Assembly (NCBI GenBank): GCA_937958675.1
Contig: CALGND010000027.1
Location: forward strand, 1-64,000
Direction: 5' to 3'
DNA length: 64,000 bases
Source of the DNA: an uncultured Granulosicoccaceae bacterium
GTDB taxonomy: Bacteria; Pseudomonadota; Gammaproteobacteria; Granulosicoccales; Granulosicoccaceae
Part shown: positions 1-10,080 of the stretch, piece after piece
How positions within the stretch are numbered: the first letter of the stretch is position 1
Layout: the number at the start of each line of letters is the position of its first letter
Notes under the pieces: generated by a model
Database searches by the model: none
Seen by the model: only the letters and a program-made list of their open reading frames with translations
Told to the model about the DNA's origin: nothing
Position numbers and translations under genes: made by a program

Positions 1-2
1 TC

Positions 3-1754
3 TCACTGAATGAAACGTTCCATGGCCTGTTTAAGCTTGGGGTGCTCTGGCGATTCTACCAGTGCTTTGTTCCATAGCTCTTGTGCTTCATCTTGATCTC
101 CCAAGATCCACATGACTTCACCCAGGTGAGCGGCAATCTCAGGATCGGGAAGTAGCTCGTACGCCTGCTTTAAGTAATCTAGCGCAGCGGCGTGATCACC
201 TGTTTTGTAACGTACCCAACCCAAGCTATCCATAATGGCAGCATCGTTAGGAATGAGCTGATGAGCGCGCTCAATAAGCACGGTGGCACGTTCTAGCTCA
301 ATGTTGTTATCAGCCAAATGATAACCCAAGGCATTCATTGCATGAGCATTGTCAGGCTCTACTTCAATCAGCCTGCTCAGGTCGCTGCGTAGCATTGCCG
401 AATCGTTATTGGCGTCGGCGGTTAAGGCGCGTGCATACAGCAATTCACCCGAATCGGGAAAGCTTAGCAACCCTTCACTTAGAATATTAATGGCTTCCGC
501 GCCATCATCAGCGTCTTGCAACATGCGCGCTTCAGTGGTGATGACTTGCGGTAGTAGCGCTTGATTAGTGATAACGTTTTTAAGCGCTTGTATGCGTTGA
601 CGTCCCGTATCAAGTTCGCCGATTAAACCGTATAGTTCGGCAGACCTTAGCTGTGCAGGTATATATAGGTTCTCGTCTCGTACTTCTGAGTAGTGCTCTA
701 TGGCAATGGCGTACTCCTGCTGTTGATCACGAAGACGGGCCAGATAAAAATGCGCTTGATCAGTGTGCTCACCGGTACCAAGCAAGGCTTCCAGATAACG
801 GATCGCTGCTTCACTGCGCTTGGATTCTAGCGCTAACAAACCGATGTTTAACAAAAGATCCGGATTAGTGCTGCCCGCCTGCTGATACAAGATGTCCAGT
901 TGCTCACTGGCATCATCGTGCCTGCCTGCGTCGACTAAGAGCTGAGCAAAACCTAAACGTAATTCAACATTCGGCTCATCACCTTCGAGTGCTTTGCGAA
1001 TATCAACAATACCCTCTTCAGGTTTACCCATAGCGCCCAAAGCTTGCGCCTTCACCAGCAGTGCACCACCGTTATTGGGATCAATCGCTAGCGCAGCTTG
1101 CGCGTGCTTAAGCGCATCCTCGCGCGCGCCCATCGTCGTTGCCATCGATAGGGCCATTCGCGCTTGCGCAACGATGATTTCTACTTCGCCCGAATGCTTG
1201 CTGGCAAGATTTGCCATAATATCTAGAGACCGGGCCCGATCTGCGTCACGCATCAGCGTGAGCACGACTTCATCTATCGCTGTTTTACTGTCCGAACTGT
1301 GCTTAATGAAACTAGAGAGAGCCTCTGTGGCTCGATTGGCCTGATCAGTTTGCAAATAGACTTGCGCTAACATTTCGTGCGCCTCAGCACTTTCAGGCGC
1401 TAACGATAGCCAGCGGTTGCCCACCATCTCAGCGTCACCCCAACGTCGGCCCCAGACAGCCAACTGCGTGGCACGCTCGGCAACGCGCTGGTCGTCACTT
1501 ATTTCCGCAGCGCTCATGTAAGCCTCAGTGGCCACATTTAGCTGCCCACGTCGACCAGCCAGCTCGCCAATCATGATATTGAACATCAGCTGGCTTCGCG
1601 TATCCTGATGGCCATCTGCAACGGCAATAGACGGCACAAGCGGCAAGGAGCTACAAGCAATTAGAACAGCACTGGCCAAACCTGAGAGCAGCCCGACCCG
1701 CAATGGTTCACGTCGTGATTTGGGTATTTGTTGGCTTGATCTAACAATCTGCAT
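3..1754 (-). CDS. TPR-repeat lipoprotein
   Basis: A 583-residue protein made almost entirely of tetratricopeptide-like helical repeats, for example the segments around YLEALLGTGEHTDQAHFYLA and GYHLADNNIELERATVLIER. The N-terminus is basic, then hydrophobic, ending in a lipobox-like LIAC with Cys34, so it is probably a lipoprotein with a periplasmic TPR solenoid. The ATG start lies right at the divergent hemA upstream region. Pseudomonads carry a TPR protein in the same divergent position next to hemA, which supports orthology to that uncharacterised family. It probably mediates protein-protein contacts in the envelope; no catalytic motif is visible. The gene is complete, with its stop at the left edge of the window. 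Confidence 0.85.
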   Translation of the reverse strand: MQIVRSSQQIPKSRREPLRVGLLSGLASAVLIACSSLPLVPSIAVADGHQDTRSQLMFNIMIGELAGRRGQLNVATEAYMSAAEISDDQRVAERATQLAVWGRRWGDAEMVGNRWLSLAPESAEAHEMLAQVYLQTDQANRATEALSSFIKHSSDSKTAIDEVVLTLMRDADRARSLDIMANLASKHSGEVEIIVAQARMALSMATTMGAREDALKHAQAALAIDPNNGGALLVKAQALGAMGKPEEGIVDIRKALEGDEPNVELRLGFAQLLVDAGRHDDASEQLDILYQQAGSTNPDLLLNIGLLALESKRSEAAIRYLEALLGTGEHTDQAHFYLARLRDQQQEYAIAIEHYSEVRDENLYIPAQLRSAELYGLIGELDTGRQRIQALKNVITNQALLPQVITTEARMLQDADDGAEAINILSEGLLSFPDSGELLYARALTADANNDSAMLRSDLSRLIEVEPDNAHAMNALGYHLADNNIELERATVLIERAHQLIPNDAAIMDSLGWVRYKTGDHAAALDYLKQAYELLPDPEIAAHLGEVMWILGDQDEAQELWNKALVESPEHPKLKQAMERFIQ

Positions 1755-1780
1755 TGTTTCTCCAGTATTATGACGAGCTT

Positions 1781-3043
1781 ATGTCGCTGCTTGCGTTAGG
1801 TTTAAATCATCACACGGCGCCCGTCGACATCCGGGAGCGCGTGGCTATTGGCGATGAACAATTGCCCAATGCATTGTTGGCTCTGCAAAACCTACCTGCA
1901 GTCAACGAAGCCACCATTGTATCAACTTGCAATCGCACTGAAATCTACTGTGGTATGCAGGGCAACGACCCATCTCCGGTTTTGCACTGGCTACACCATT
2001 ATCTCGACCTACAACAGCCTCACTTCAGCGACTACCTGTTTCGACACACGGATCGTGACGTGGTTCATCATTTAATGCGTGTGTGCAGCGGCCTAGACTC
2101 ACTGGTGGTCGGTGAACCCCAGATATTGGGTCAGATGAAGCAAGCCTACAGCAATGCTAGCGCCGCTGGAACCGTGGGTTCTGAGCTGACACCTTTGTTT
2201 CAATCCGCGTTTTCGGCTGCTAAATTGGTGCGCACTGACACCGAAATAGGCAGTAGCCCAGTTTCAGTTGCATTTGCAGCGGTTTCGCTGGCAAAACAAA
2301 TTTTTACTGATTTGGCTAAACACGGTGCACTGCTCATTGGTGCTGGCGACACCATGCGCCTCGCCGCGCAACATTTAGTCGCCCAGGGCGTGACTGACAC
2401 CTATATCGCCAATCGCACATTAGAACGTGCAAGCATCCTGGCAGAAGAAGTTGGCGGAGAGTCTTTGGCCTTAAGTGACATCGGCGATGCCTTAGCCAAA
2501 GTGGATATTGTGATCACTGCCACCGGATCTAGCTTACCCATCCTTGGCAAGGGAGCGATTGAAAAAGCACTCAAAGCCAGACGTTACCGACCCATGTTAA
2601 TTGTTGATATCGCAGTGCCACGCGATGTCGAACCTGAAGTCGGCGATCTGGACAGTATATTTTTGTATTCGGTGGATGATTTACAAGGCGTCATTGAAAC
2701 CAACCTGCAGTCTCGGCAGGCAGCGGCGGAACAAGCAGAAGAAATCATTCGTAATGAAGTGGAACAGTTTCAGCGTAAAGCCAGAGCACGCACTGCAACA
2801 GATTCGATCCGCCTTTACCGCGACAACGTTAAAACATTACAAGCGGATCTACTCGCCAAGGCTCAGAGTCAATTAGCCGCAGGCCAAGACCCAAACGAAG
2901 TATTGCAACATTTCGCGCATAGCCTGACTAACAAGATGATGCACGAACCCACCGCTCAAATGCGAATAGCTGCGGAAAACAGCGATCAAGAACTCCTGCG
3001 CGCAGCAAAGAAACTACTTAACATCAGACACCGATCATCATGA
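1781..3043 (+). CDS. hemA: Glutamyl-tRNA reductase
   Basis: HemA reduces glutamyl-tRNA to glutamate-1-semialdehyde, the first committed step of C5-pathway tetrapyrrole synthesis; HemL, also in this window, does the next step. From the ATG at 1781 the protein is 420 residues, close to the usual 418. It shows the family N-terminus [11 protein letters not shown], the catalytic Cys50 in [10 protein letters not shown], the substrate-binding stretch [12 protein letters not shown] and an NADPH-binding [10 protein letters not shown]. An in-frame TTG at 1754 would add nine non-conserved residues, so I prefer 1781. It is the first gene of hemA-prfA-prmC-ppx, and its stop overlaps the prfA start as ATGA. 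Confidence 0.96.
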   Translation: MSLLALGLNHHTAPVDIRERVAIGDEQLPNALLALQNLPAVNEATIVSTCNRTEIYCGMQGNDPSPVLHWLHHYLDLQQPHFSDYLFRHTDRDVVHHLMRVCSGLDSLVVGEPQILGQMKQAYSNASAAGTVGSELTPLFQSAFSAAKLVRTDTEIGSSPVSVAFAAVSLAKQIFTDLAKHGALLIGAGDTMRLAAQHLVAQGVTDTYIANRTLERASILAEEVGGESLALSDIGDALAKVDIVITATGSSLPILGKGAIEKALKARRYRPMLIVDIAVPRDVEPEVGDLDSIFLYSVDDLQGVIETNLQSRQAAAEQAEEIIRNEVEQFQRKARARTATDSIRLYRDNVKTLQADLLAKAQSQLAAGQDPNEVLQHFAHSLTNKMMHEPTAQMRIAAENSDQELLRAAKKLLNIRHRSS

Positions 3044-4125
3044 AAGCCTCGATTAAAGCACGATTAGAAACCGTCAGTGAGCGGCACGAGGAAATCGCAG
3101 CTCTACTGGGCGAAGCTGAAATCATTAGTGATCAAAATCAGTTTCGCGCTTTGTCTCAGGAGTACTCGCAGCTCGAACCTCTGGTGACTGCATTTACTGC
3201 TTATCAAACTACTCAAGCTGCGTTGGATAGCGCAAATGAGATGGCGAAGGACTCGGATGCCGACATGCGCGCCATGGCAGAAGAAGAAATCCCTGGGCTT
3301 GAAAGCCAGATTGAAGCGCTTAATCTGCAACTCCAAACACTGCTATTGCCACGTGACCCACGTGATGAATACAACGCGTTTCTTGAAATTCGAGCTGGCG
3401 CAGGTGGCGACGAAGCCGCAATATTTGCAGGTGATCTACTACGAATGTATCTGCGTTATGCCGAAAACAATAAGTGGCAATCAGAAATCATTAGCGAAAG
3501 GCCTGGTGATCACGGTGGCTACAAAGAAGTGATTTGCCGCTTAACAGGGAAGTCTGTTTTTTCACGACTTAAATTTGAGTCAGGCGCGCACCGAGTGCAA
3601 CGCGTTCCAGAAACCGAATCACAAGGCCGGGTGCATACCTCAGCGGCCACGGTGGCGATATTGCCAGAAGCCGAAGAAATAGAAGAAATTGATATCAACC
3701 CTGCTGATATTAAAATTGATACGTTTCGTGCATCAGGTGCTGGTGGACAGCACGTTAACAAAACAGATTCTGCTGTGCGCCTTACTCATGCACCCAGTGG
3801 CATGGTGGTGGAGTGCCAAGACGAACGATCGCAACATAAAAACAGAGCCAAGGCAATGAAGTTATTGCAAGCCAGATTGCTTGACGTGGCAACTAGTGCA
3901 CAGCATGAGGAAGAATCCGAATCTCGGCGTTTGCAGGTTGGCAGCGGTGATCGATCGGAGCGCATACGTACTTATAACTTCCCACAAGGCCGATTAACCG
4001 ACCACCGTATTAACCTAACACTACATAAGCTGGGCGATATCATGACCGGCAGTTTGAATGAAGTTATCGAACCGCTCATCGCAGAGCATCAAGCGCGGCT
4101 GTTAACTGAGATTGACCCCGACTAA
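3040..4125 (+). CDS. prfA: Peptide chain release factor 1
   Basis: RF1 recognises UAA and UAG stop codons and triggers peptide release on the ribosome. The 361-residue protein has the universal GGQ at residues 235-237 in [12 protein letters not shown], and a PxT-type anticodon tripeptide (Pro190-Glu191-Thr192 in [10 protein letters not shown]). PxT marks RF1, whereas RF2 has SPF. The start overlaps the hemA stop as ATGA, implying translational coupling. The next gene, prmC, encodes the methyltransferase that modifies the GGQ glutamine. Confidence 0.97.
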   Translation: MKASIKARLETVSERHEEIAALLGEAEIISDQNQFRALSQEYSQLEPLVTAFTAYQTTQAALDSANEMAKDSDADMRAMAEEEIPGLESQIEALNLQLQTLLLPRDPRDEYNAFLEIRAGAGGDEAAIFAGDLLRMYLRYAENNKWQSEIISERPGDHGGYKEVICRLTGKSVFSRLKFESGAHRVQRVPETESQGRVHTSAATVAILPEAEEIEEIDINPADIKIDTFRASGAGGQHVNKTDSAVRLTHAPSGMVVECQDERSQHKNRAKAMKLLQARLLDVATSAQHEEESESRRLQVGSGDRSERIRTYNFPQGRLTDHRINLTLHKLGDIMTGSLNEVIEPLIAEHQARLLTEIDPD

Positions 4126-4129
4126 TCGG

Positions 4130-4999
4130 GTGTCACACACCTTTGCATCTTGGGTGGCTGATGCCACGGCACAGCTTTCCAACGTCACTTCTGCCCGACT
4201 GGATGCTGAGCTACTGCTCTGCCATGCGCTTGGTATTGAGCGCACTGCCCTCTATGCTTGGCCAGATAAAGAAATCGATGCTGCACGCGCAGAAGAGCTG
4301 AATAAAAACTTAGAAGATCGCATCAACGGCAAACCACTGGCTTATATCACCGGCATAAAAGAGTTTTGGTCTCTACCGATAAAGGTAACACCTGATGTGT
4401 TAATTCCGCGTGCCGATACTGAAGTTTTAGTTGAACACGCACTAGCGACTTATCGTGATACCGGTGGCCCTGTGTTAGAGATGGGCACGGGCTCTGGTGC
4501 TATAGCGATCGCTCTCGCCTCTGAGTTGCAATCGCAGATCACGGCTAGCGATGTCAGTGAAGCTGCGATTCGAGTTGCACTAGAGAATGCTCAACGATTA
4601 GTGCCGGGGCTGGTTAATTTTGTTCACGGTAGTTGGGGTGAACCCTTTAAGCAAAATAGTTTTCAACTGATCGTCAGCAACCCTCCGTATATCGCCCCCC
4701 AAGACCCGCATCTGCTTGCCGCCGCTCTAAAGTTTGAACCCCAACGTGCCTTGGTTAGCGACAATAAGGGCTTAGCAGATATTGAGCAGATTTTGATAGA
4801 TGCACGCCGTATCGGCACCCATGATTGCACCGTGATTTTGGAGCACGGTTACGATCAAGGCGCGCAGGTAAGACAGCTTATGGAAAAATACGACTATAAC
4901 TATATAGAGAGCAAGCACGATCTGGCTGGTCACGAGCGCATTACTATAGGCAAAACGGGGTCATACACGGCGACTAATGAAAACGGACGAAACCAATAA
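4130..4999 (+). CDS. prmC: Release factor glutamine methyltransferase
   Basis: PrmC (HemK) N5-methylates the glutamine of the release-factor GGQ motif using SAM. Seen here are the N-terminal helical domain, a SAM-binding EMGTGSGAIAIALA and the signature NPPY in VSNPPYIAPQDPHL, which binds the target glutamine. I place the start at the GTG at 4130, five bases after the prfA stop, giving 289 residues; a TTG at 4112 inside prfA would add six residues and cannot be excluded. The 3' end overlaps ppx by 23 bases. The pairing with prfA is the classical arrangement. Confidence 0.93.
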   Translation: MSHTFASWVADATAQLSNVTSARLDAELLLCHALGIERTALYAWPDKEIDAARAEELNKNLEDRINGKPLAYITGIKEFWSLPIKVTPDVLIPRADTEVLVEHALATYRDTGGPVLEMGTGSGAIAIALASELQSQITASDVSEAAIRVALENAQRLVPGLVNFVHGSWGEPFKQNSFQLIVSNPPYIAPQDPHLLAAALKFEPQRALVSDNKGLADIEQILIDARRIGTHDCTVILEHGYDQGAQVRQLMEKYDYNYIESKHDLAGHERITIGKTGSYTATNENGRNQ

Positions 5000-6479
5000 G
5001 ACGTTCGCTGCTATTGATCTAGGATCAAATAGCTTTCATATGGTGGTTGCCCAAGAAGATGGCAATACCATTCGTATTGTCGATAGTCTGCGCCACCCTG
5101 TGCGCCTGGGTGAAGGTTTAGACAAACAAAAGAATATTACCACTGATACGCAAGAGCGGGCCCTGCAAACACTAAGTCAGTTTGCACAGCGGCTGCGTGA
5201 TGTACCAAAAAAACGGATTCGGGCTGTTGGTACCAACACTTTACGCCGTGCTAAAAACCGTAAACAGTTTATGGCACACGCAGAGCAGATCATTGGCAAA
5301 CCCATAGAAGTTATCTCTGGCCGAGAAGAAGCACGTCTCATCTATTCGGCAGTCTCCCATGCACTACCAGAAACCAACGGTAAACGCTTGGTGATCGATA
5401 TTGGCGGTGGCAGTACCGAACTGGTTGTTGGAAAAAAACTTAAGCCATGTTTGATGGAAAGTATCAATGTGGGATGCGTAAGCTTTTCTAAGCGTTATTT
5501 TGCGGACGGCAAGATAACAAAAGAGCAGTTTAAAAAAGCAGTAATAGGCGCTCAGTCGGAGCTCGAACCCATACAAAAAGAGTATCGAAAAAAGGGCTGG
5601 AATGAAGTTATTGGTTGTAGTGGAACAATAAAGGCTGTATCAAAATTACAGTTAGAACTTGGCATCAGTGATGGCGTTATCACACTGGCAGGTATTAACA
5701 CTTTGCTGGACAAACTGTACAAGGCTGGCGATATAAACAAACTGGGTTTACAACAGGTGAGCAAGGATAGGATGCAAGTGCTGGCTGGCGGTATCGCGGT
5801 GTTAAAAGCCATTTTTAAGTCTCTGGATATCGACGCGCTGCATACCAGCCAAGTTGCGCTTCGCGAAGGCTTGATATTCGACATGATTGGCCAGCTCGAG
5901 CATCACAATACACAGCTGCAAACCATCGAAAGCTTAAAAAAACGATACTCGGTCGATCTCGAGCAAGCAGAGCGAGTGAAAGCGACTGCCAAACAATTGT
6001 TCGATTTAGTGGCCGAGAGCTGGGCGTTTGATTCCGACACGGATTTACAACAGCTTAAATGGGCGGCTCAACTACACGAGGTTGGTCTAGGCATATCGCA
6101 CACCCAGTTTCATAAGCACGGCGCATATATCTTGGAGAATTCAGACTTGCTTGGATTCTCAATTGCTGAACAAACCGTTTTGGCATTCTTAGTCCGCTAT
6201 CATCGCCGCAAGCTGGTCATAAGTGCTTTCGATAATCTGAGCAACGCAGAGCAGGATCGAATTGGCAGATTGTTGTCCCTGCTTCGCTTGTCGGCTTTAC
6301 TGCACCGTGGCAGGCACGATATAGAAGCAAACAAACTAAAGTTTAAGGTAAAGGATAATCAACTTAGCGTAATAGCCGATCAAAAATGGATGGACGAGCA
6401 TCCGCTCACTGAAGCTAGCCTAAACAGTGAGGCTGAACGCTTATATGAAATTGGGATTACGTTAAAAGTAAAAACCTGA
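4977..6479 (+). CDS. ppx: Exopolyphosphatase, Ppx/GppA family
   Basis: A 500-residue member of the Ppx/GppA phosphatase family, which removes terminal phosphates from polyphosphate or from pppGpp. It shows the actin-fold phosphate loop FAAIDLGSNSFHMVV, a second loop VIDIGGGSTELV, and the all-helical HD-like C-terminal half. The length (about 500) favours Ppx over short forms. The ATG start lies within the prmC end, so it is probably the last gene of the hemA operon. It converges on ppk1 with only 12 bases between the stops, joining polyphosphate synthesis and breakdown at one locus. GppA activity is not excluded by sequence. Confidence 0.9.
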   Translation: MKTDETNKTFAAIDLGSNSFHMVVAQEDGNTIRIVDSLRHPVRLGEGLDKQKNITTDTQERALQTLSQFAQRLRDVPKKRIRAVGTNTLRRAKNRKQFMAHAEQIIGKPIEVISGREEARLIYSAVSHALPETNGKRLVIDIGGGSTELVVGKKLKPCLMESINVGCVSFSKRYFADGKITKEQFKKAVIGAQSELEPIQKEYRKKGWNEVIGCSGTIKAVSKLQLELGISDGVITLAGINTLLDKLYKAGDINKLGLQQVSKDRMQVLAGGIAVLKAIFKSLDIDALHTSQVALREGLIFDMIGQLEHHNTQLQTIESLKKRYSVDLEQAERVKATAKQLFDLVAESWAFDSDTDLQQLKWAAQLHEVGLGISHTQFHKHGAYILENSDLLGFSIAEQTVLAFLVRYHRRKLVISAFDNLSNAEQDRIGRLLSLLRLSALLHRGRHDIEANKLKFKVKDNQLSVIADQKWMDEHPLTEASLNSEAERLYEIGITLKVKT

Positions 6480-6491
6480 TTATCAGTTGAA

Positions 6492-8666
6492 TTATTCTGA
6501 GCTGTAAGCAGAAGAGTATTGATCAATCAGTGAAAGCTGCGCGCTAAAGTGGTTGCCCTTTTTGGCTTGCAGGCGTTTATAGCGACCATCTGCCTGTAGC
6601 TCCCAGCTGTAGCAGTTGTCGGCGATATAGCGATCAAGGCACTCATCCTTAATTCGTTTTAGCTCCTCGCCTTCAACAGGAATGGCAATTTCGACGCGAT
6701 TAAAAAAGTTACGCGGCATCCAGTCAGCGCTACTAAGGTAAAGCGATTCAACACCACCACCATTAAAATAGAACACTCTTGAGTGCTCTAAGAATCGCCC
6801 AAGCACCGATACCACACGAATGTTTTCAGACAGCCCTGGCACTTGTGGCTTTAGGGCGCAAATGCCGCGCACAATCAAATCAATTTTTACACCATTGTTT
6901 GATGCCTTATAAAGCGCCTCGATCACGGCTGGATCTACAAGGGAGTTCATTCGTGCAATGATGCGCCCCTCACCGCCATCTTTACAGATCGCGATTTCAC
7001 GCTCAATTTTTTCAATGATAAATTTGTGCAACATAAATGGCGCTTGTACGAGTTGCTTAAGGTGGCGAGTTTTACCTAAGCCAGTTAACTGAGTAAACAC
7101 CTTTTGAACATCATTACCTAGTTTTTTGTGCGTACTAATGACACTAAGATCGGTATATAACCGTGCGGTCGCAGCGTGATAGTTACCTGTGCCCACATGT
7201 ACGTACTTCACTAGCTTTTTCTTTTCGCGCCGAACCACTATCAGCATTTTTGCGTGTGTTTTAAAACCAACCACGCCGTATACCACCTGAATACCCGCAT
7301 CCTGCAAGAGCGTTGCTAGATGAATATTATTTTTTTCGTCAAAGCGCGCACGCAGCTCAATTACTACGGTGACATCCTTACCTGCCCGTGAAGCCTCCAT
7401 TAGATTTTTAACGAACAACGATTGCGTGCCTGTGCGATACAAAGTTTGCTTTATCGCTAGAACGTTTGGATCGGAGGCAGCTTGCCTTACCAATTCGATC
7501 ACCGGATCGTAAGATTGATATGGGTGATGCAACAAGATGGGGGAACGCTGGCTAATGTAATCGAAGATATTCATACCGCCATCAAATGTGGCACTAAATG
7601 CTGGCGCTATGCTAGGTGTAAATGCGCTGTATTTAAGGTCTGGGCGATCAATCTCATCAGGGATATCGACAAGGCGATTCAAGTTAACTGGCCCATCAAC
7701 ACGGTAGACGTCGATATCAGTGAGCTTAAATTGCTTCTGCAAATACTTAATAATGCGCGGCGGACTATTAGCGGCCACCTCTAAGCGCACTGCCTGGCCA
7801 AAATTTCGTTGCAGCAACTCGCTTTCTAGTGCTCGACGTAAGTTTGCGACTTCCTCGTCTGACACGTAAAGATCACTATTGCGCGTTACTTTAAATTGAT
7901 ACACACCTACTGGGTCCATACCGTTAAACATGGAGCTCATTTGCGAATGAATAATTGACGAAAGAAAAACGTAACCGTGCTCCGATGAGCATATTTCCTT
8001 AGGCACGGGAATAACACGCGGCAACGAGCGTGGAGCACGCACCAATGCATAACCAGAGTCTCTACCAAATGCGTCAACACCCTGTAGATCGACAATAAAA
8101 TTTAGGCTCTTATTGGTTAACCTAGGAAACGGGTGCGCGGGGTCCAGCCCAAGCGGGCTAAGCACTGGGGCAATATAGTTATCAAAGTAGTCTTTTACCC
8201 AGCCGGACATCTCCTCGTCCCAGGTTTGGCGGCTAAAAAATTGAATGTCTTGTTCAGCTAATGCAGGCAGTAAGGTGTTGTTTAGTAGTTCGTACTGCGA
8301 TTCAACAAGCGAATGGGCAGATAGCGTAATCGCGCTAAGCTCTTGTTGAGGGGACAAGCCATCTTGCCCAGCGGCGTCTATTCCACCGGCGATCTTTTGT
8401 TTAATGCCGGCTACGCGGATTTCAAAAAATTCGTCGAGATTACTGCTGGATATACATAGAAACCGCAGCCGCTCTAACAACGGCACAGATTCGTCATTGG
8501 CTAGTGCCAACACACGTTTATTGAATGCAATAAAGCTGAGCTCGCGATTCGCTAGATGGATATCCTGGGCGGCCGAGAGCTTGAGGTTGTTAGCGTTGTT
8601 GGGCGCTTCCTCAGATTCAACGGCCTTGCTGGATTGATCGCGATCCATAGTATGGTCAGATTGCAT
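6492..8666 (-). CDS. ppk1: Polyphosphate kinase 1
   Basis: PPK1 reversibly transfers the gamma-phosphate of ATP to polyphosphate, at the inner membrane. The 724-residue protein has the complete N, head, C1 and C2 domain order. The two histidines that correspond to the phospho-acceptor pair of the E. coli enzyme are His471 (FKTHAKM) and His490 (HVGTGNYH), 19 residues apart as in E. coli. The first 35 residues are polar and not conserved; a second Met at residue 7 is an alternative start. Its ATG directly abuts the acpH stop (TAA-ATG), so the two are probably co-transcribed and coupled. Confidence 0.96.
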   Translation of the reverse strand: MQSDHTMDRDQSSKAVESEEAPNNANNLKLSAAQDIHLANRELSFIAFNKRVLALANDESVPLLERLRFLCISSSNLDEFFEIRVAGIKQKIAGGIDAAGQDGLSPQQELSAITLSAHSLVESQYELLNNTLLPALAEQDIQFFSRQTWDEEMSGWVKDYFDNYIAPVLSPLGLDPAHPFPRLTNKSLNFIVDLQGVDAFGRDSGYALVRAPRSLPRVIPVPKEICSSEHGYVFLSSIIHSQMSSMFNGMDPVGVYQFKVTRNSDLYVSDEEVANLRRALESELLQRNFGQAVRLEVAANSPPRIIKYLQKQFKLTDIDVYRVDGPVNLNRLVDIPDEIDRPDLKYSAFTPSIAPAFSATFDGGMNIFDYISQRSPILLHHPYQSYDPVIELVRQAASDPNVLAIKQTLYRTGTQSLFVKNLMEASRAGKDVTVVIELRARFDEKNNIHLATLLQDAGIQVVYGVVGFKTHAKMLIVVRREKKKLVKYVHVGTGNYHAATARLYTDLSVISTHKKLGNDVQKVFTQLTGLGKTRHLKQLVQAPFMLHKFIIEKIEREIAICKDGGEGRIIARMNSLVDPAVIEALYKASNNGVKIDLIVRGICALKPQVPGLSENIRVVSVLGRFLEHSRVFYFNGGGVESLYLSSADWMPRNFFNRVEIAIPVEGEELKRIKDECLDRYIADNCYSWELQADGRYKRLQAKKGNHFSAQLSLIDQYSSAYSSE

Positions 8667-9257
8667 TTACTGTGCCTCAGTCGCTCTTAACCCATCAACA
8701 TGAGCCTGCAGCTCAGGAAAGAACTCGTCAAAACTGGCCTGTATAGCGCCCATATTGGCTTCTACCACCGCGGCTGCGTGAGCCAATGGTGCAAACACCC
8801 CGCTGCGCCCTGACAAGCGTTGTAGCGTGACCTCTACTCCGGCAAAACTTTGATTGGCTTGCAGCACCTTGTGTTTGATCATGAAATCGATAAAACCTTG
8901 CATTCGCTCAGGCACTTGCTGTTTATGTTGCAACAAGGCCTCGGTGACTTCCTCAATATAGGGATCAAATCCGTGATCAGAATAGTTAGGCCAAGCTACC
9001 GCTAAGCAATGGTCGTAAACAACATCGGTAACCACACCTGCAAGCCGCCTCAGCGGAGGCACAAACAGCGGCCGCACACCCAGCACGGCAGAGTGCCGGT
9101 CAGTAAAAGCATCGATCTGCCGGTGCATTCGAATACCGCGTTGAATACCTATGCTATAAGCGCTTAAATCAGAGCCACGCACAAAATCACCACAGAACTG
9201 GCCAACGATACGTTCAGCATCGCCATCAGCAAAATAAGCGTGGGCCAGGAAATTCAT
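8667..9257 (-). CDS. acpH: Acyl carrier protein phosphodiesterase
   Basis: A 196-residue protein of the AcpH (YajB, DUF479) family, HD-like hydrolases that remove the 4'-phosphopantetheine group from ACP. The N-terminus MNFLAHAYFADGD, the GDFVRG motif, MHRQIDAFTD and VVYDHCLA match the order of family motifs with the metal-binding His and Asp residues, and the length matches the E. coli protein (193). It lies immediately upstream of ppk1 with no intervening base, and diverges from the MoeB-like gene. Confidence 0.9.
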   Translation of the reverse strand: MNFLAHAYFADGDAERIVGQFCGDFVRGSDLSAYSIGIQRGIRMHRQIDAFTDRHSAVLGVRPLFVPPLRRLAGVVTDVVYDHCLAVAWPNYSDHGFDPYIEEVTEALLQHKQQVPERMQGFIDFMIKHKVLQANQSFAGVEVTLQRLSGRSGVFAPLAHAAAVVEANMGAIQASFDEFFPELQAHVDGLRATEAQ

Positions 9258-9306
9258 AATATTGTATAAATTGCGACTTCTACCGGCCCACTATACCCGG
9301 TATGCT

Positions 9307-10080
9307 ATGGGTATGAACCCAGATGAAACAGATCGTTACAGCCGACACTTCACGTTGCCCATGGTCGGTGAAGCCGGACAACAAAAATTACTGGATAGCC
9401 ATGCATTGATTGTTGGCATGGGCGGCCTGGGCTCACCTGCGGCCATGTATCTAGCTGCCGCTGGTGTAGGCCAATTAACGTTTGCAGATTTTGATACGGT
9501 GGAAGTTTCTAATTTACAGCGCCAAATTGCCCATACAACGGATCGGGTGGGCGAATTAAAAGTGGCGTCGGCTAAAGTACAATGTTTAGCGATTAATCCG
9601 CACGTCAATATTAATGAAGTTAATTACGCGCTCGAAGCCGAAGAGCTCAATGAAATAATACCTACCTGCGATGTCGTACTGGATTGCAGTGATAACTTCC
9701 CTACCCGGTTTGCAGTTAATAAGGCCTGTGTACAACACAAGGTGCCTTTAGTATCTGGTGCATCGATTCGTTTTGATGGGCAGCTGACAGTCATCCGCCC
9801 CGACCTACCCGATACACCTTGTTATCGATGCTTATACGACAGCAATACAGAAGCCGCCGAAACCTGTGCGCAAGCTGGCGTGCTCGGCCCAGTTGTTGGT
9901 ATGATCGGCTGCGCTCAAGCCATCGAAGCTATCAAAGTACTGTGTGATATCGGTGAAACGCTTACCGGGCGCTTGGTCCTGTTTGATGGCCTGCACATGG
10001 AATGGAACGAAATCAAGCTCAGCCGTAGCCCCAATTGTCCTGTCTGTAACGCAGCAGCGGGCGGCCCACCTACAGCCTAA
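9307..10080 (+). CDS. moeB: MoeB/ThiF-family adenylyltransferase
   Basis: An E1-like enzyme that adenylates the C-terminal glycine of a ubiquitin-like sulfur carrier (MoaD or ThiS). It shows the nucleotide-binding LIVGMGGLGSPAAMYL, the SNLQRQIAH motif with its catalytic Arg, DCSDNFPTR, and two zinc-binding pairs CYRC and CPVC. It aligns throughout with E. coli MoeB (249 residues). I start it at the ATG at 9307 (257 residues); the open frame reaches back to a TTG at 9262, which would add residues without homology. There is no MoaD, MoaE or Thi gene nearby, so MoeB versus ThiF cannot be settled by context. Its TAA overlaps the stop of the convergent gene. Confidence 0.87.
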   Translation: MGMNPDETDRYSRHFTLPMVGEAGQQKLLDSHALIVGMGGLGSPAAMYLAAAGVGQLTFADFDTVEVSNLQRQIAHTTDRVGELKVASAKVQCLAINPHVNINEVNYALEAEELNEIIPTCDVVLDCSDNFPTRFAVNKACVQHKVPLVSGASIRFDGQLTVIRPDLPDTPCYRCLYDSNTEAAETCAQAGVLGPVVGMIGCAQAIEAIKVLCDIGETLTGRLVLFDGLHMEWNEIKLSRSPNCPVCNAAAGGPPTA

